The notes: a model not told the origin generated them from the letters alone. DNA of 62,857 nucleotides from Aureococcus anophagefferens (GCF_000186865.1 NW_008705571.1:679074-741930); one strand, 5' to 3'; positions 8,852 through 20,443 are shown, counted from the stretch's first letter. Numbers and translations are program-made.

Positions 8852-11800
8852 CTAGCGCGGCGCGGCGCGCGACCGGACCTCCTCGACGAGGGCCGAGAAG
8901 GCGGCAAAATCGTCCGTGGCGAGGCGCAGCAGCGCCGCGCGGAGCTCGGCGTCGGCGGACGCCGGGGCGACGCGCTTCGCCGCCGGCTCGGCGGCGTCCT
9001 CGAACTGGTCGCGCTCGCGCTTCCGCGGCGGCGACGGCGGCGCCGCGGGCGGCGGCTCCGGAACGCCGCCCGTCATCCACGCGGGCAGGTTGCTGACGCC
9101 CCGGCCGCGGCCGGGGATCGGCGCGGGCTCCGCGGGCGCGGGCGGCGGCCCGGCGCCGCCGTCGTCCTCCTCCTCCTCGCGGGGCCGCTTCTGCGACCCT
9201 TCGGGGCTCGTCATCCACGCGGGCAGGTTGCTGACGCCGCGGCCGCGGCCCGGGAGCTGCGGCGGCGGCGGCGGCGGCGGCGCGCCGCCGTCGTCGCCGT
9301 CGGGCGCGTACTCGTCGTCGTCGTCGTCGTCGTCGGCCTCGGTGCGCATCGACTCGAGGAGCGAGTCGGCCTCGGCCATGAGCGACTTGCGCTGGGCCTT
9401 GGCCTCGCGCTTCGCGGCGGCGCGCGCCTCGGCGGCCGCGGCGGCGTCGGCCTCGGCGGCGAGGAGCGCGGCCTCGGCGGCGCGCGCGTCGTCGAGGACC
9501 GGCGGCGCGGCGTCGGGGCAGGCGGCGACGAACGCCGCGATCGCCCCGCCCAGCGTCGCCGCGTCCGCCGCGGCCGCGACGGCGCCGCGGAGCGCCTCGA
9601 CGGTCGCCGCCTCCCTCCGGTCCGCGCGCCAGCGCGCCACCCGGGCGTCGGACGCGAAGTCGCGCGCCGCGAGCTTGTCGAAGCGCGCGCCGTCCTCGAG
9701 CGCCGAGAGGAGCCGGAGCGCGTTGCGCGTGCGCGCGTCGAAGGACCCGCGCGCGCCCGGCCGGCCCAGCGCCAGGTCCTCGAGCGCCGGCGCGTAGTCG
9801 TCGGGGTCGCCCGCGAGGAGGCACTGGCGGCCGTCGACGCCCTTGACCTTGCCCCAGAGCGCGAAGAGCTTCGTCGTGGTCTTGTTCCCGTTCGGCGCCC
9901 GGAGCTCGCGCGAGAGGCCGCCGCGGCGGTAGAGGCCCGGCGGCGGCGCGGCGCCGTCGTCGCCGAGGAGGCGCAGCACGAGGCCGAAGCGGCCCGACGC
10001 GTCGCCGAGGGGCGTCGTCATGCCCGTCGCGCCCGTGCGGAGCGTCCACGCGCTGAGCCGCGAGACGCGGAGCGCGTCGACGACCGCGCCGGCGCGCGGG
10101 CCCGCGACGAGCGCCGCGAGGGGCAGGTAGCCGTGGCTCGCGCCGAGGCAGGCGCGCTTGACGTCGTCGTCGACGAGGACGGGCCGGACGCCGCCGTCGG
10201 CGAACGCGGGGAGCCAGACGAGCGCCGGCGGCCCGTCGAGCGGCGCGCAGGGCAGCGACAGCTCCGGCAGGGACGCGGCGAGCGCGTCGCGGCGCGGGCC
10301 CGCGACGAAGACGCTCTCCGCGAAGGCCGCCGCGTCGACGCCGCGGAGCGTCGCGGGCGCGTCCGCGCAGAGCCGGCGGACGAAGGCGCGGGCGTGGGAC
10401 CGCGACGCGCTCCGCGGCAGGCTCAGGAGCCCGGCGACCTCCGCGGCGACGCGCTCCAGCGGCCCGCCCGGCGCGCGGACGTCGACGAGGAACCCCGCGT
10501 CGACGAGCGACCGCGAGAGCGCGTCGGGCCCCTCGTCGAGGCTCACGCAGGCGGCGAGGGGCGCCGCGCCGCCGGTGGCCCGCGGCAGGGCGGCCGCCGC
10601 CGCCGTCGCCGCGCGGAGGACGTCGCGCCGCGCCTTGGCGTCGAGCGCCGCGGCGCCGCGGCCCACGAGGAGCCACGCGGCGGCGAGGTCCGACGGCGCC
10701 GGGTCCTCGCGCGCGAGGAGCTCGAGGAGCTGGTCGAGCGGCGGCGGCGGCGTCGCCGTCGCCCAGCGCAGCAGGGGCGACCAGGGCGACGAGGACGCGC
10801 AGAGCGCGGCGCGGACGGACGCGTCGTTCGCGCCGAACGCCGCGAGCGGCCGCCGCGGGTCGTCGTCGTTCTCGAGCGCCGCCATGCTCGGCGCGACGAC
10901 GACGGGCGGCAGCGCGTCGTTGTCGCGCCACGCCGCGGGGATCCAGCGCCTTCTCCGGAGCTCGACGACCCACGCGGCCGGGCCGAGGTCGACGGCCGAC
11001 GCGGCTGCCTGGCCCGGCGGGAGCCAGTAGAGCCGCTTCCGCAGCGGCGCGGCGTCGGCGCGCCGCACGACGCCCCGCGCGGCGTCGTCGACGGCGCGCG
11101 CGGCGTCGTCGCCGCCGCCGCGGCCCTTGGCGGGACCGTCCAACGTCCGCCGCGCGGCGGCGACGGCCTTGGCGCTCGGCACGGGCGCGGCCTCGACGCG
11201 GCGCCGCGCGACGCAGGCGGCGAAGGACCGGCAGCGCGCCGCGTCGGCGCCGTCCAACGCCGCGAGCCACTCGGGCGCGAGGGTCGCGTCGACGACGTAG
11301 GCGTGGCGCCGGTCCATCTCGTCGAGCAAATCGTAGGGCAGCGGGATCGACGACGCGGGCTGCGTCTTGCGGAAGCCCAGCTCGCCGTCGCCGACGTGGG
11401 GCGTCGCGTCGTCGGCGCTCCGCGCGGCGGCGACGAGCTGCTTCGCGCGCCGCAGGTCGACCTTGCCGCAATTCGCGACGACGCGGACCGCGCCGTCGGA
11501 AGCGCCGGCGGAGCGCCACGCGTCGGCCCAGGCGCGCGCGTCGACGGCCGAGTCCCCGTCGACGTAGCGCGCGGACACGGTGCGGCAGCCGGGCGCCGCG
11601 AAGCGGCTCAGCGCGTCGCCGTAGCGCGCGCCGAGGGAAAGCGTCGCGACGGCCCGGAGGCCCGGGCGGTCCGCGGCGTCGTCGATCGCGTGCGTGAGGA
11701 GCTCCGCGCGCCGGTGCTCGACGGCCCACGTCGCGAAGCGCACGACGGGGCCCTCGAGGTCCTTGGCCTCGCGCGGCCAGCGCGCGGCCCAGTCGCGCTG

Positions 11801-14468
11801 CGCCGCGGCCGCCGCGAGGCCCACCGTGACGACGGCGCGCGCGTCGCGGCGGAGCTCGTCGACGAGGTCGCGCGCCGCGCGGCTCGCGCGGCCCAGGGCC
11901 GTCGCGACGGCGTGGTGCAGGAGCGCGGGCGCCTCGGCCTTGCCCCGCTGGGGGGTCGCGCCGTCGAGGCGCGCCGCCGCGCGCGCCGCGGCGCCGCCGA
12001 GCGCGTCGCGGACGTCGGGCGGCAGCCGCGCGAAGTCGTCGTCGAGGAAGCGGACGCGGGACGCGGCCACGAGCTCGAGCGTCGACGAGAGCCAGACGGG
12101 CCACGCGCCCGCGTCGACGCCGCCGTCGTCGTCGCCGGCCGCCGCGCGCGCGGCGGCCGCGGCCTCGACGAGCGCGGGGCCGGCGACCTCCGGGTCGCCT
12201 TTGAAGACGACGCCCCGCCGCGGCGCCGGCGCCGTCAGCGCGCCGCGCCAGAGCCCGTAGGCGGCGAAGTTCGCGCCCATGACGTGCGTCGCGACCGCGG
12301 GCCGCCCGAGCAGCGCCGCGAGCGTCGACGCGTCGACGCGCGCCGCAAAGGCCGGCGGCACCCAGCAGCAGTCGCGGGCCCGCGCGAAGGTGCCGAGCGG
12401 CAGCGTCGGCACGATCGCGTCGCGGCGGAGCGCGTCGTCGAGCGCGCGGAGCGCGACGCGGCCGCCCGCGACGGCGCACGTCGCCCTGCCCGTCTTCTCG
12501 TCGCGCTCGAGCGTCGGCAGGCGGCCGTAGGCGTCCTCGAGGATGGCGGCGGCGTCGTCCGGCGCCGCGCGCGCGCGCCGTGCGGCCCAGGCCAGGAGCT
12601 GCGCGAGGACGTCGCCGAGGCAGCGGTCGAGGAGCGCCGCGTTCCAGCCGTGGTTCGCGTCGAGCGAGTGGCGGTCGACCTACGACGGCGTTTTTCCCGG
12701 CGAGACTCCGGGAGCAGGAGCTCCCGACCTGGCGGAGGCGCGACGCGATCACGGCCGAAATCGGCGCGGTCCTCGACCGATGGCACGAGACGATGAACGC
12801 GGTCGCGTCCGCGCTCGAACATCTTTCTCAAAGGACGCCGCGGCTCGCGGACAGCATGAAGGGGCCGTCGACGTGGGACCGCGGCGTCGGCGCGCGGACG
12901 CGCGTCGGCAGCGTGCAGTGGACGAGCCCCGGCGCCGCGCGGCGCCGGTCGCCCGCCCGGGGCGCCGAGGCGGCGGCCCTTTCGTCGATCTCGAAGAAGA
13001 GGCGGAACTCCTCGACGTTGCCGTCGTGCGCGCGCTTCGTGTGCGCCGCGTAGGCCTCGCGCGCCGCCGCGTCCGGCCGGAAGCGCGACACGAAGGACGC
13101 GAAGCGCGCGGTCCGCGCGTCGCCGCCGCCGCCGACGCGGTCGACGGCGACGGCGATGGCCTCGACGCCGCCGTCCGTCGCGGCCTCCGTCGACACGCGG
13201 TACTCGCGCGCGTCCCAGGCCTAAGAGGAGCAACCATCCAGGTGATGAGGCTGTGCCACGCGCGCGTGGCCCACGGCGCGGCGCGGACGACGCGCGTCCA
13301 GTTCGCGCCGTCCTCCGTCTTCCAGACGTCGTTCGTGCCCCGGTAGCCGAACAGGGTGATCAGGCTCCGAAGCCGGTCATTTTCCACTCTTGATGGACGA
13401 GCGATCCTCTCGTGGAGCGCGAGCTTCTCCTCTCAAACGAGTTTCTCGCGATGCATCGAAGTCGAATCACCCCGTGTCGGCCCCGTTTCAGACAAGAAGC
13501 CAGGGCTCGTCGCGCGGCGCGCGGCGCCGCGAGATCGCCGCGCGCCCCAGGAGCGCGACCGCGGACACGGCCGGCGGCCGGAGGTCGTCGTCGAGCGACC
13601 GGCCGCGCTCGTCGCGGGGCCGCTCGAGCTCGAAGGCGCACCAGGGCCGCGCGCCTTCGACGGGCGGCAGCGGCCGCGGCTGCAGGACCCAGGCGTGCCG
13701 CGGCTCGTTCGGCGCGAGGCGCTCCGGCTCCTCGTAGCGGAACCGCCAGACGCGGTCCGACACCGTGACGCGCCGGAACCGGCGGTAGACGGCCTTGAAG
13801 CCGATGCCCATGAAGCCGATGCTCCGCCCGGCGCCGTCGTCTCTCAATAACGACTTCGTGCTCAGGCCCACGGACGACAGGCCCAGCACGTCCAGCGGCG
13901 AGAACGGCCGGCCGTCGTGCGACACGCGCAGCCCGCCGTTCCGCGGCAGCCGTTCCACGCGCACGGCCTCGGCGCCGTCGTCGACGCCGTTCTGCAGCAG
14001 CTCCCAGACGTAGGCGTCGCTGCGGTCGAACTGCTTCTCGAGGATCGCGAGGAAGCCGCGCACGGACGGCTCCAAAGCCTGGAGGCCGTAGTAGTTGGCG
14101 ATGGACGCGACGACGACGTCTCGCCAGCCGGACGTCTCGTCGACCGCCGCGGCGCCGCGCCGCAGGTCGCCGGGGGTGGGGGGGCGGCACGGCGCGTAGC
14201 GATGAGTATCGTCGATCTTCTCGGCCCAGCTCACGGCACCCGACGCCGCGACGCAGAGCGCGAAACGCGGCAAGAGCGCGTCGACGTCGTGAACGGCGAG
14301 CGATCGGTCGTCGGTATCACCAACGAGCGCGGCGACGCCGTGGGAGAAAATGACGATGGAATAGGCCGCGTTCTTTGCGATATCAATAACCGCGCAGCCT
14401 TTGCCAATCAAGGAAACCGCTTCTCTTTCAGCTGTGAGCCGGCGCGGGAGGCGCGCATGCGAAGCCAT
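8852..14468 (-). CDS. Sacsin/NO VEIN-like GHKL ATPase-domain giant protein
   Basis: Proposed exons (minus) are 14468-13494, 13220-12849 and 12679-8852, 1724 residues, all with matching phases. Residues about 130-330 form a GHKL (Hsp90/sacsin-type) ATPase: N box YVWELLQNGVDDG, a D.G-like HDGRPFS, and the lid/G box SIGFMGIGFKAVYRRF. Exon 2 carries VEEFRLFFEIDER and DGPFMLS; joined to exon 3 this reads FMLSVDRHSLDANHGWN, the segment that follows the ATPase in sacsin/NOV proteins. The long C-terminal body is Ala-rich and unrecognised. Near the end GRGRGVSNLPAWMT occurs twice, separated by a charged linker, before a short helical tail. By family it may be a large co-chaperone-like ATPase; the client is unknown. 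The start at MASHARLPRR (14468) is favoured over upstream in-frame codons in repeated sequence. Confidence 0.75.
12680..12848 (-). mobile_element. Family A-like introner intron (169 bp) in the sacsin-like gene
   Basis: The donor is GC (left copy GCGAGCCG). The element starts CGGCGTCC and ends GGGAAAAACGCCGTCGTAG before GTCGACCG. The TSD is only about 4/8, so this is an old copy or a guess. It is supported by phase and by restoring the family-typical LLSVDR-like segment. Confidence 0.6.
13221..13493 (-). mobile_element. Family B introner intron (273 bp) carrying a kelch-like coding fragment
   Basis: After donor copy GTCTGAAA the minus strand reads CGGGGCCGACACGGGGTG, the family B start, then the shared core ending in GATCGCTCGTCC. 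The distal part (about 13350-13230) translates as NDVWKTEDGANWTRV...APWATR, a pattern typical of kelch/DVW-type beta-propeller repeats and unrelated to the host protein. The acceptor is CTCCTCTTAG before GCCTGGGA (5/8 TSD). Confidence 0.6.
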
Positions 14469-14472
14469 TGGT

Positions 14473-14543
14473 GCGCAGCGGCGCGGTGCGGTGCGGTCGG
14501 TGCTAGTCCGCGCAGCGGCGCGGTGCGGTGCGGTCTGTGCTAG
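14473..14543. repeat. 37-bp-period tandem repeat (2 copies) in a divergent promoter
   Basis: GCGCAGCGGCGCGGTGCGGT recurs at 14473 and 14510 with nearly the same continuation to GTGCTAG. It lies in the 260 bp between the divergent starts at 14468 and 14729. Function unknown. Confidence 0.8.
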
Positions 14544-14728
14544 CGCGTGCGCATTGCGCCACCATCTCGCTGAGTAGGCTGATATTGACGACGATGTTGA
14601 AGTGGTAATCAAACGAGGCTCGAGGGCTGGTGCCTGCGCTCGAGGCCAGCCAGGGGCAGTGCGAGTGCGCGCGCGCGGGCGGCGAGACGACGAGATAAGA
14701 GCGCGGGGCGTTTGCTCCTCGAGCCATC

Positions 14729-16000
14729 ATGACCGGCTACGCGCCGGCTCTCTTCCTGGAAGACCCCGGCCCGGAATTCCTATGCTCTCTCTGCGCCGAC
14801 GTGATGCTGAACCCCGCGGTGCCAGCCGCGTGCGGGCACACCGTGGTGTGCGGGGGCTGCGCCGACGTGCTGCGCGGCGGACTGCCGACGACGTGCGAGA
14901 CTTGCGACCTGCCGTTCCGAGAGCCATTCACCGACGTTTCTTCTTTGCTCCCCATCGCGCATCTCCGAATGCGCTGCGGCCTCGAGGCTGAACCCGCCAA
15001 CGGCAAGCGCGCGAGCCCGTACCGCAAGGAGGTGCGCCGCGCGCGCGCACTCTGCCGCGCGCCGAGACGACCCACCGCCGCGCGCGCGCACTCTGCCGCG
15101 CGCCGAGACGACCCACCGTAGGTCCAGCCCGAAAAGTGCCCCTGGACGGGGGCCTGCAGCGACTTCGAACGCCACCGCAGCAGCTGCCCTTTTCTCCCTG
15201 TCACTTGCGATCTTTGCTCCGGCTCAATGCTGCGCCGCGCCCTCGACAATCATCTGTCGAACGAGTGCTCGGAGCGGCCGACGAAGTGCGAATTTTGTAA
15301 CACCGAAATGCCTTACCGACAGATCAAGCGGCACGGACGCCTGTGTTTGAAGCAGCCGGTGAGCTGTAGCTGTGGACTGACATTTCCCCGGGACGAGCTC
15401 GATGAACACGTTGCGACGGATTGCCCGCGAGCCGTCATCGCGTGTCCCTACAGAGAGTGTGGCTGTACGGAGAAGCTCGAACGCCGCGACATGCATCAGC
15501 ACCTTCTTGATCTTACAGAAACGCATGCCGCGTTGTCCTCGCAGACCCTCTATTCTCTGCGGACTCGCATCGTGGCGCTGGAGAACCTTTCCAAAGAGCT
15601 GGTGTTTGAGGTGCCTCTCGCGGCGATCAATTTCGATGGAGCGTCTGTGTCGTCGAAAGTCTCACCTCTCATCTCTGGTTACAAATTCCATATTGACGTG
15701 TCATTGAAGAATGATGAGTTGGGCTGTTACCTCGTCCACGCGGGGGGATCAGATCATTTCCCCATCCATTTGAGTGGCACGGAATTCAACGTTTGCGATC
15801 CGCTCGGCCTGTGCGTCAAGTCCAAAACTTTGGACCGTCATGACGATGGACACATAAGCGGCCTGTGGCTCTCTTGGGGATTTGACGATCTGATGGTGCT
15901 AGCCGAGGTCGACGAGCTTCTCGCCGAGCATGGTGATGATGCGGTCATCACGTTCTCTATCAACGTCAAAGTCGACACGCTCAGCACGGTCACCCTGTGA
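14729..16000 (+). CDS. RING finger/TRAF-type zinc finger protein with MATH-like C-terminus
   Basis: Exons 14729-15031 and 15122-16000 give 393 residues. An N-terminal RING (about residues 19-60) shows CSLC...CGHTVVCGGC...CETC. Exon 2 has a series of TRAF-type Cys/His zinc fingers (CPWTGACSDFERHRSSC, CDLCSGSMLRRALDNH, CEFCNTEMPYRQIKRH, CPYRECGCTEKLERRDMH) to about residue 235. A C-terminal beta-rich region ends FSINVKVDTL and resembles a TRAF/MATH-like sandwich. The likely role is a cytosolic E3 ubiquitin ligase or adaptor; RING activity is inferred from the intact metal ligands. Exon 2 is visibly less GC-rich than its neighbours, as are the MYND genes in this window. It converges on the nardilysin-like gene, 52 bp between stops. 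Confidence 0.85.
15032..15121 (+). mobile_element. Introner-type intron (90 bp) containing a ~41-bp tandem duplication
   Basis: The donor is GTGCGCCG and the acceptor ACCGTAG sits before GTCCAGCC (4/8 TSD). Inside, GCGCGCGCACTCTGCCGCGC and the following GCCGAGACGACCCACC occur twice in tandem. Splicing gives YRKEVQPEKCPWTGAC, restoring the first TRAF-type finger. Confidence 0.75.
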
Positions 16001-16052
16001 GGCCACATGTATTTGAAATTGAATTGCGCGTTCTTAATATGTTGTATCGCGC

Positions 16053-19000
16053 TTAGAACCGCAGCGCTCCTCCCCATTCCCCCGAACCGCGCTCCGGCCA
16101 GAACTCGCCCGCGAGCTTCGCGTCGGCCGCCGCGTCCGGCGGCGGCGACAAGGCGGTTTCCCCCGCGGCGGCGACGACGACGCCGAAGGCGTCGGACCCT
16201 CCCGCCGGCCCGCGGCCGTCGGCGAAGGACGCGGCGCGGCCGACGACGCGGACGACGAGCTTGCCGCACGCGCCGTCGCCCGCGCAGCTGCCGAGGCCGA
16301 AGACGCGGTCGTAGGTCGCGCGGAGGGCCGCGGGCGTGAGCTCCGCGGCGAGGAGCGCGTCGACGGCGTCGGCGTCGAAGAGGTCCGGGCAGCGGTCGAC
16401 GATCGCGTCCCAGTGGCGGTCCGCGAGGTCCGACGGCGACCGGGGCTTCTCGTTGCCGCGGTCCGCGAGCGAGCAGCACTGGTCGACGAACTCGTCGATG
16501 AAGTCCGGGCTCATGACGACCTTGCGGTGCGCCTTGAGGAACGCGGCGACGCGGCCGGCGACGTGGTCCGGGTGCGAGTCGTCGGACGTCACGCTGATCG
16601 CGAAGCCGACGACGCCGTCGGTCCACTTGGAGCCGCAGGACACGGTGTAGCCGAGCTGCTCCTTCGTGCGGAGCTGGGCGTAGAGGGGCTCCTCGAGCAC
16701 GGCCTCGAGGAGGTTCGCGAGGACGCGCGACGCCGCGCAGTCCGGGCCTACCGAGCGCGACGTTTCTTCGTTTTCCCGGTCTCCTCTCTCGAAAAATCGT
16801 CGTCGCGGCTGCGGGACGCTGGTCCGGGCCGAGCTGGTAGTAGATCTCGACGGCGCTCGTCGCGCAGCCCGGGTCCTCCGAGGGCTCCGTGACGTAGGCC
16901 GTCGCCCCGCGCCGCAGCCGGAGCACGCGCGGCGGCGACACGGCCGCCGCCGCGCCGCCGCCGCCGCCGGCGAGCGCGTCGAGCTTCGGCGCGAGCGCCG
17001 CGCGGACGGCCTCGCCGCCGTCGGCGACGTTGCCGTGGACGAGCGCGTCCCATTTCGCGCCGGCGAGGAAGGCCCGGAGGTGCGCGCGCGCGTCCGCGGG
17101 CGCCGCGCCGTCGAGCGCCGCGCGGCGGACGCCCGGCGGCCGGTTCCGGCCCGGCACGAGCGCGCACAGCCGCAGCTTGCGCGCGTGCTTCGCCGGGTCC
17201 TCGTGCCAGCTGTTGCCCAGGTCGCGCCGCAGCGCCGACACCGCCGCGTCGAAGCGCGGGCCCGGGGCCCAGGGCCCCGCGCCGGGTTCCGCGGCCGCGA
17301 GGCCCGCGAGGCCGTCGACGAGCGCGTCCGCGAGCCGCGGCACGGCGTCGGAGACGACGCCGCCGCAGCGGAGGACGAGTTCGCCTGAGCTGCTGCTCAC
17401 GCTGTAGAAGAGGTGCGCGACCGTCGCCGCGTACAAATCCTCGGCGACGGCGTCGCGGAGCAGCCCGGCGCAGAGCGCCGTCATGGCGAGGTGCGTCGCG
17501 ACGGCGGCGCCGTCGGCCGCGGGCGGGAGCGGCGCCGCGAGGCGGACGCAGATCTCGAGGCGGGGCAGCTCGAAGCGCGCGGCGCGCGGCGCGACCCAGA
17601 CGCGGCCGTCGCTTTCGAGGCGCGCCGGCGCCGCGTCGACGTCCCTGGGCCGCGGGAACGCGTCGCCGGCGAGCTTCCGCGCCGGCGCGTCGCCGGTCGG
17701 CGGCTTGCGCTTCTTCTTGCCCTTGGCCGGCGCGGCCGCGGCGCCGCGCGCGCCCTTCCAGCCCGCGGCGAACGCCGCGCACGCGTCGGCCGCGGCCGCG
17801 ACGGCCGCGGCCTCGGCCGCGTCGGGCGCGGCGCGCGGCGCGACGCCGGCGCCGGCGAGCGCCGGGGCGCTCCCCACGAAGGGGTTCGCCGCCGGGACGC
17901 CGAGGCCGGGCCAGGCGCGCGACGTCCGCCAGAGGTCGACGAGCGGCGCGGGCACGGGCGACGCCCAGTACTCGGTGCCGAAGCGCGGCTCCGTCGCCGG
18001 CGGCTCCGCGGGCCGCGCCGTCGCGAGGGCGCCGTAGGGCGTCCAGGCGTCGGGCGGCGGCGGCGGCGGGGCGTCCACGGGCGCGCAGGACCGCCGGCCC
18101 TTCTTCGCGAGCGCGTCGAGCGCCGCGTGGAAGCCCGCGCGGCCGCTGCAGCGCGGGCAGCCCGGGCAGGGCGCGGCGGGTTCTCCGGCGTCGTCGGCCG
18201 CGAGGGCCGAGTCCAGGAGCTCGACGCGGCACGCGCCGGGGTCCGCGACCGCTTCGAGCACGGCGAGCGCCTCGGGGCCGACGGCCGCCTCGCGGCATTC
18301 GTGGCGCGCGCGGAGGAGCGACGCGCGCGGGATGCCGTACATGGGCAGCATGAGCTTCGCGAGCTCCTCGACGAGCTCGTCGGCCTCGTCCTCGCCGGCG
18401 TAGTCGAAGCCGAGCTCCGCGACGGCCGCGAGCTCCGCGCCGACGGCGCCGACGCGCGCGGGCTCCGCGTCGAGCGCCGCGACGCACGCGCGCGCGTACT
18501 CGAAGACGCAGGCCGCCGCGCAGGCCCAGCGCGCCGCGCCGAGGGCCGTGAGCTCGATGGTCACGGCGAAGAGCGCGCCGCAGCTCAGGCTGTCGGACAC
18601 GCCGTCGCCCGCGACGCCCGCGGTGAGCTCCGTCGCGAGGCCCGCGCGCCGCAGCGCCGCGAGCGCCGACTTCGGGCCCTCGTGGCCCAGGAAGTGCGTC
18701 GCGACCTCGGCGGGCGCGCTGCGCCAGAGCGGTCGCAGCGAGTAGCCCAGGGGCCAGAGGAGCCGGACCTGAAGTGGGGCGGTAACGATTTCTCTTCGAT
18801 TTCCCGGTCGAAAGCTCTCGAAAGTCGTCACGGCCGCGGGACGCCGAGCCGCACCTCGTGCGTGTCCTTGCGGATCGGCGCGACGCGCGCGAGCGCGGAC
18901 GCGCCGCCGGGGAACGGCGACGGCAGCGCCGCGGGCGGCGCGTCCCACGACGGCCGCCGCCAGCGGAGCGCGTCCGCCGTCTCGGCGGCGGCGACCGCGG

Positions 19001-20443
19001 GGCTCGCGCGCACGGCCGCGAAGCTCGCGCGCACCGCGGCCTCGGTCTCGTCGAGCGACGCCGTCGACACGACCGCCTGAGCGAAATACGGTGAGAAATT
19101 CCCAACTTTGGACGGCGACGGTCGAAGATCTCTCGGGAGCGGCCACAGAGCGTGGTTCTTGACGCTCAAGATTGAAGTTGAATCACCCTTGGTCGGCCCT
19201 GACGACCGCGAGCTTCATGTTCGACGCGTGGTAGTGCGCGTCGTGGAGCGCCTTGACCGCCGCGACGGCGGACGCGTCGCCCTGGCGCAGCGACTCCGCG
19301 TTGCCCCACGTGAAGGTCCCGAAGGGGTGGCCCGCGGGCGCGCTCCGGTAGAGCAGCTCGTCGAGCCGCGAGAAGTCGTCGCGGATCGTCTCCCGGAACT
19401 CGGACTCGATGGCCTGGACCTGGGCAGCAAAAGGGTGCGGTCTCGAAGCGTCGACTCGACGCTCGGGCTCCCGGCGCCGCCATCTCTCGGGCTGCAAGCG
19501 CCGCCATCTCTCGTCGAGCGTCGGACGACTCGGCGGCCGCGCGTCGAGAGCGGTCTCGAAGCGTCGACTCGACGCTCGGGCTCCCGGCGCCGCCATCTCT
19601 CGGGCTGCGAGCGCCGCCATCTCTCGTCGAGCGTCGGACGATTCGGCGGCCGCGCGTCGAGAGCGCGCGACGCGCTCGCTCGCCGGACTGCTTGGACGAG
19701 GTATCCCGCGCACTGACCCCGTGAAGGGTGGCACTGGGGCCGCCGGGGCCGTCTACCGGCGACGGGGCGAACCCCGTCGAGACAGGCGCACCGTTCCAAG
19801 TAGTCTGGGTCGCAGCGGCGTTGCGTGCTCTCAACTCAGGCGTCGCGCTCCGCGGTTCAAGTTTGAAGTACGATCGGATCACTCAGGTTGAAGTGACGTT
19901 GAATCACCCGTTCGCGGCCCTGGCTCGGACCTCGCGCGACACCGCCTCCGGGTTGAACGACGGCGCCACGAAGAACTGCGCGAAGACGTCCAAGGCGTGC
20001 GGGAAGGCCTGGGGGAGGCAGTCAAAGTGGAAGGACGTCTCCTCCACGTCCGTGGCCGCGTTTGAAGAGCCGCCGTGCTTCGATAAAAACGCGTCGTAGG
20101 CGTTCTCGTCGGGGTACTTCTCGCTGCCCAAGAACAGCAGGTGCTCGAGGAAATGTGCGCAGCCCTGGGTCTCGGGAGGATCGGCCCAGGAACCGACGCC
20201 CACGACCATGGCCGCCGCTGCGCGCTGCGGGCCGGGGCCGTCGTCGCCGTCGGACTCGTCGTCGTCGCCGCCGCCAGCGTCGTCGTCCTCCTCCTCCGTC
20301 TCGAACCCCGAGGAGCCGTCGTCGTCGTCCTCGGGCTCGGCGCTCTCGTCGACGTCTTCGTGTATCAGCAGCGCCTCGAGGCCATTGTCGAGCGTGACTA
20401 GTCTGTAGGACTTCTTGTCCGACTTGCCGCTCTTGATCTCCAT
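16053..20443 (-). CDS. Nardilysin/insulysin-like M16A zinc metalloprotease
   Basis: Proposed exons (minus) are 20443-19931, 19419-19210, 19076-18855, 18768-16830 and 16747-16053; phases agree, 1192 residues. The inverted zinc motif is intact (AHFLEHLLFLGSEKYP, HxxEH), with the distal ligand helix EVQAIESEF at the exon 1/2 junction. LAVVSTASLDE, the typical continuation, appears only after intron 2 is removed. An acidic insert of ~40 residues (DDDDGSSGFETEEEDDDAG) precedes the zinc site, as in nardilysin rather than insulysin. The C-terminal half keeps EEPLYAQLRTKEQLGYTV, the inactive-domain signature that closes the chamber. Expected role: endoproteolysis of peptides, nardilysins preferring dibasic sites. 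A Cys/Lys-rich linker in the middle is lineage-specific. Confidence 0.9.
16748..16829 (-). mobile_element. Family A introner intron (82 bp), perfect TSD GCCCGGAC, GC donor
   Basis: On the minus strand GCCCGGAC is followed by CAGCGTCCCGCAGCCGCGAC, and the element ends CGCTCGGTAG just before a second GCCCGGAC. GC-AG splicing at the repeat boundary gives YYQLGPDCAASRVL in frame. Confidence 0.9.
18769..18854 (-). mobile_element. Family A introner intron (86 bp), TSD 7/8
   Basis: Left copy GTGCGGCT, element start CGGCGTCCCGCGGCCGTGAC, element end CCCCACTTCAG, right copy GTCCGGCT. GT-AG splicing yields KDTHEVRLLWPLGYS. Confidence 0.87.
19077..19209 (-). mobile_element. Family B introner intron (133 bp), perfect TSD GCGGTCGT, GC donor
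   Basis: GCGGTCGT is followed by CAGGGCCGACCAAGGGTG and ATTCAAC. Toward the 3' end come GTTGGGAATTTC and TTTCGCTCAG, then the second GCGGTCGT. Splicing restores NMKLAVVSTASLDE, a conserved M16 segment. Confidence 0.9.
19420..19930 (-). mobile_element. Family B introner intron (511 bp) enlarged by an internal duplication
   Basis: The 5' end is GTCCGAGC plus CAGGGCCGCGAACGGGTG; the 3' end is CACCCTTTTGCTGCCCAG before GTCCAGGC. The two ends are inverted repeats of each other. Splicing joins SRE to VQAIESEF, the zinc-ligand helix. It is the longest intron resolved here. Confidence 0.85.
19438..19663. repeat. 113-bp direct tandem duplication inside the introner intron
   Basis: The segment starting GGTCTCGAAGCGTCGACTCG at 19439 repeats at 19552, continuing for about 113 bp with one or two differences. 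Within each unit GCCGCCATCTCTCG also recurs. Confidence 0.9.

Noticed and set aside
6966..12752. Very long minus-strand frame of 1928 residues and a plus-strand frame at 8474-12796
   Set aside because: Both are Arg-rich shadows of the sacsin-like gene. The real frame (8852-12679) has normal composition and joins in phase to the ATPase exons.
16840..19105. Antisense and alternative-frame proteins across the protease gene
   Set aside because: Only the annotated frames contain M16 motifs, and their exons join in phase at TSD-defined junctions.
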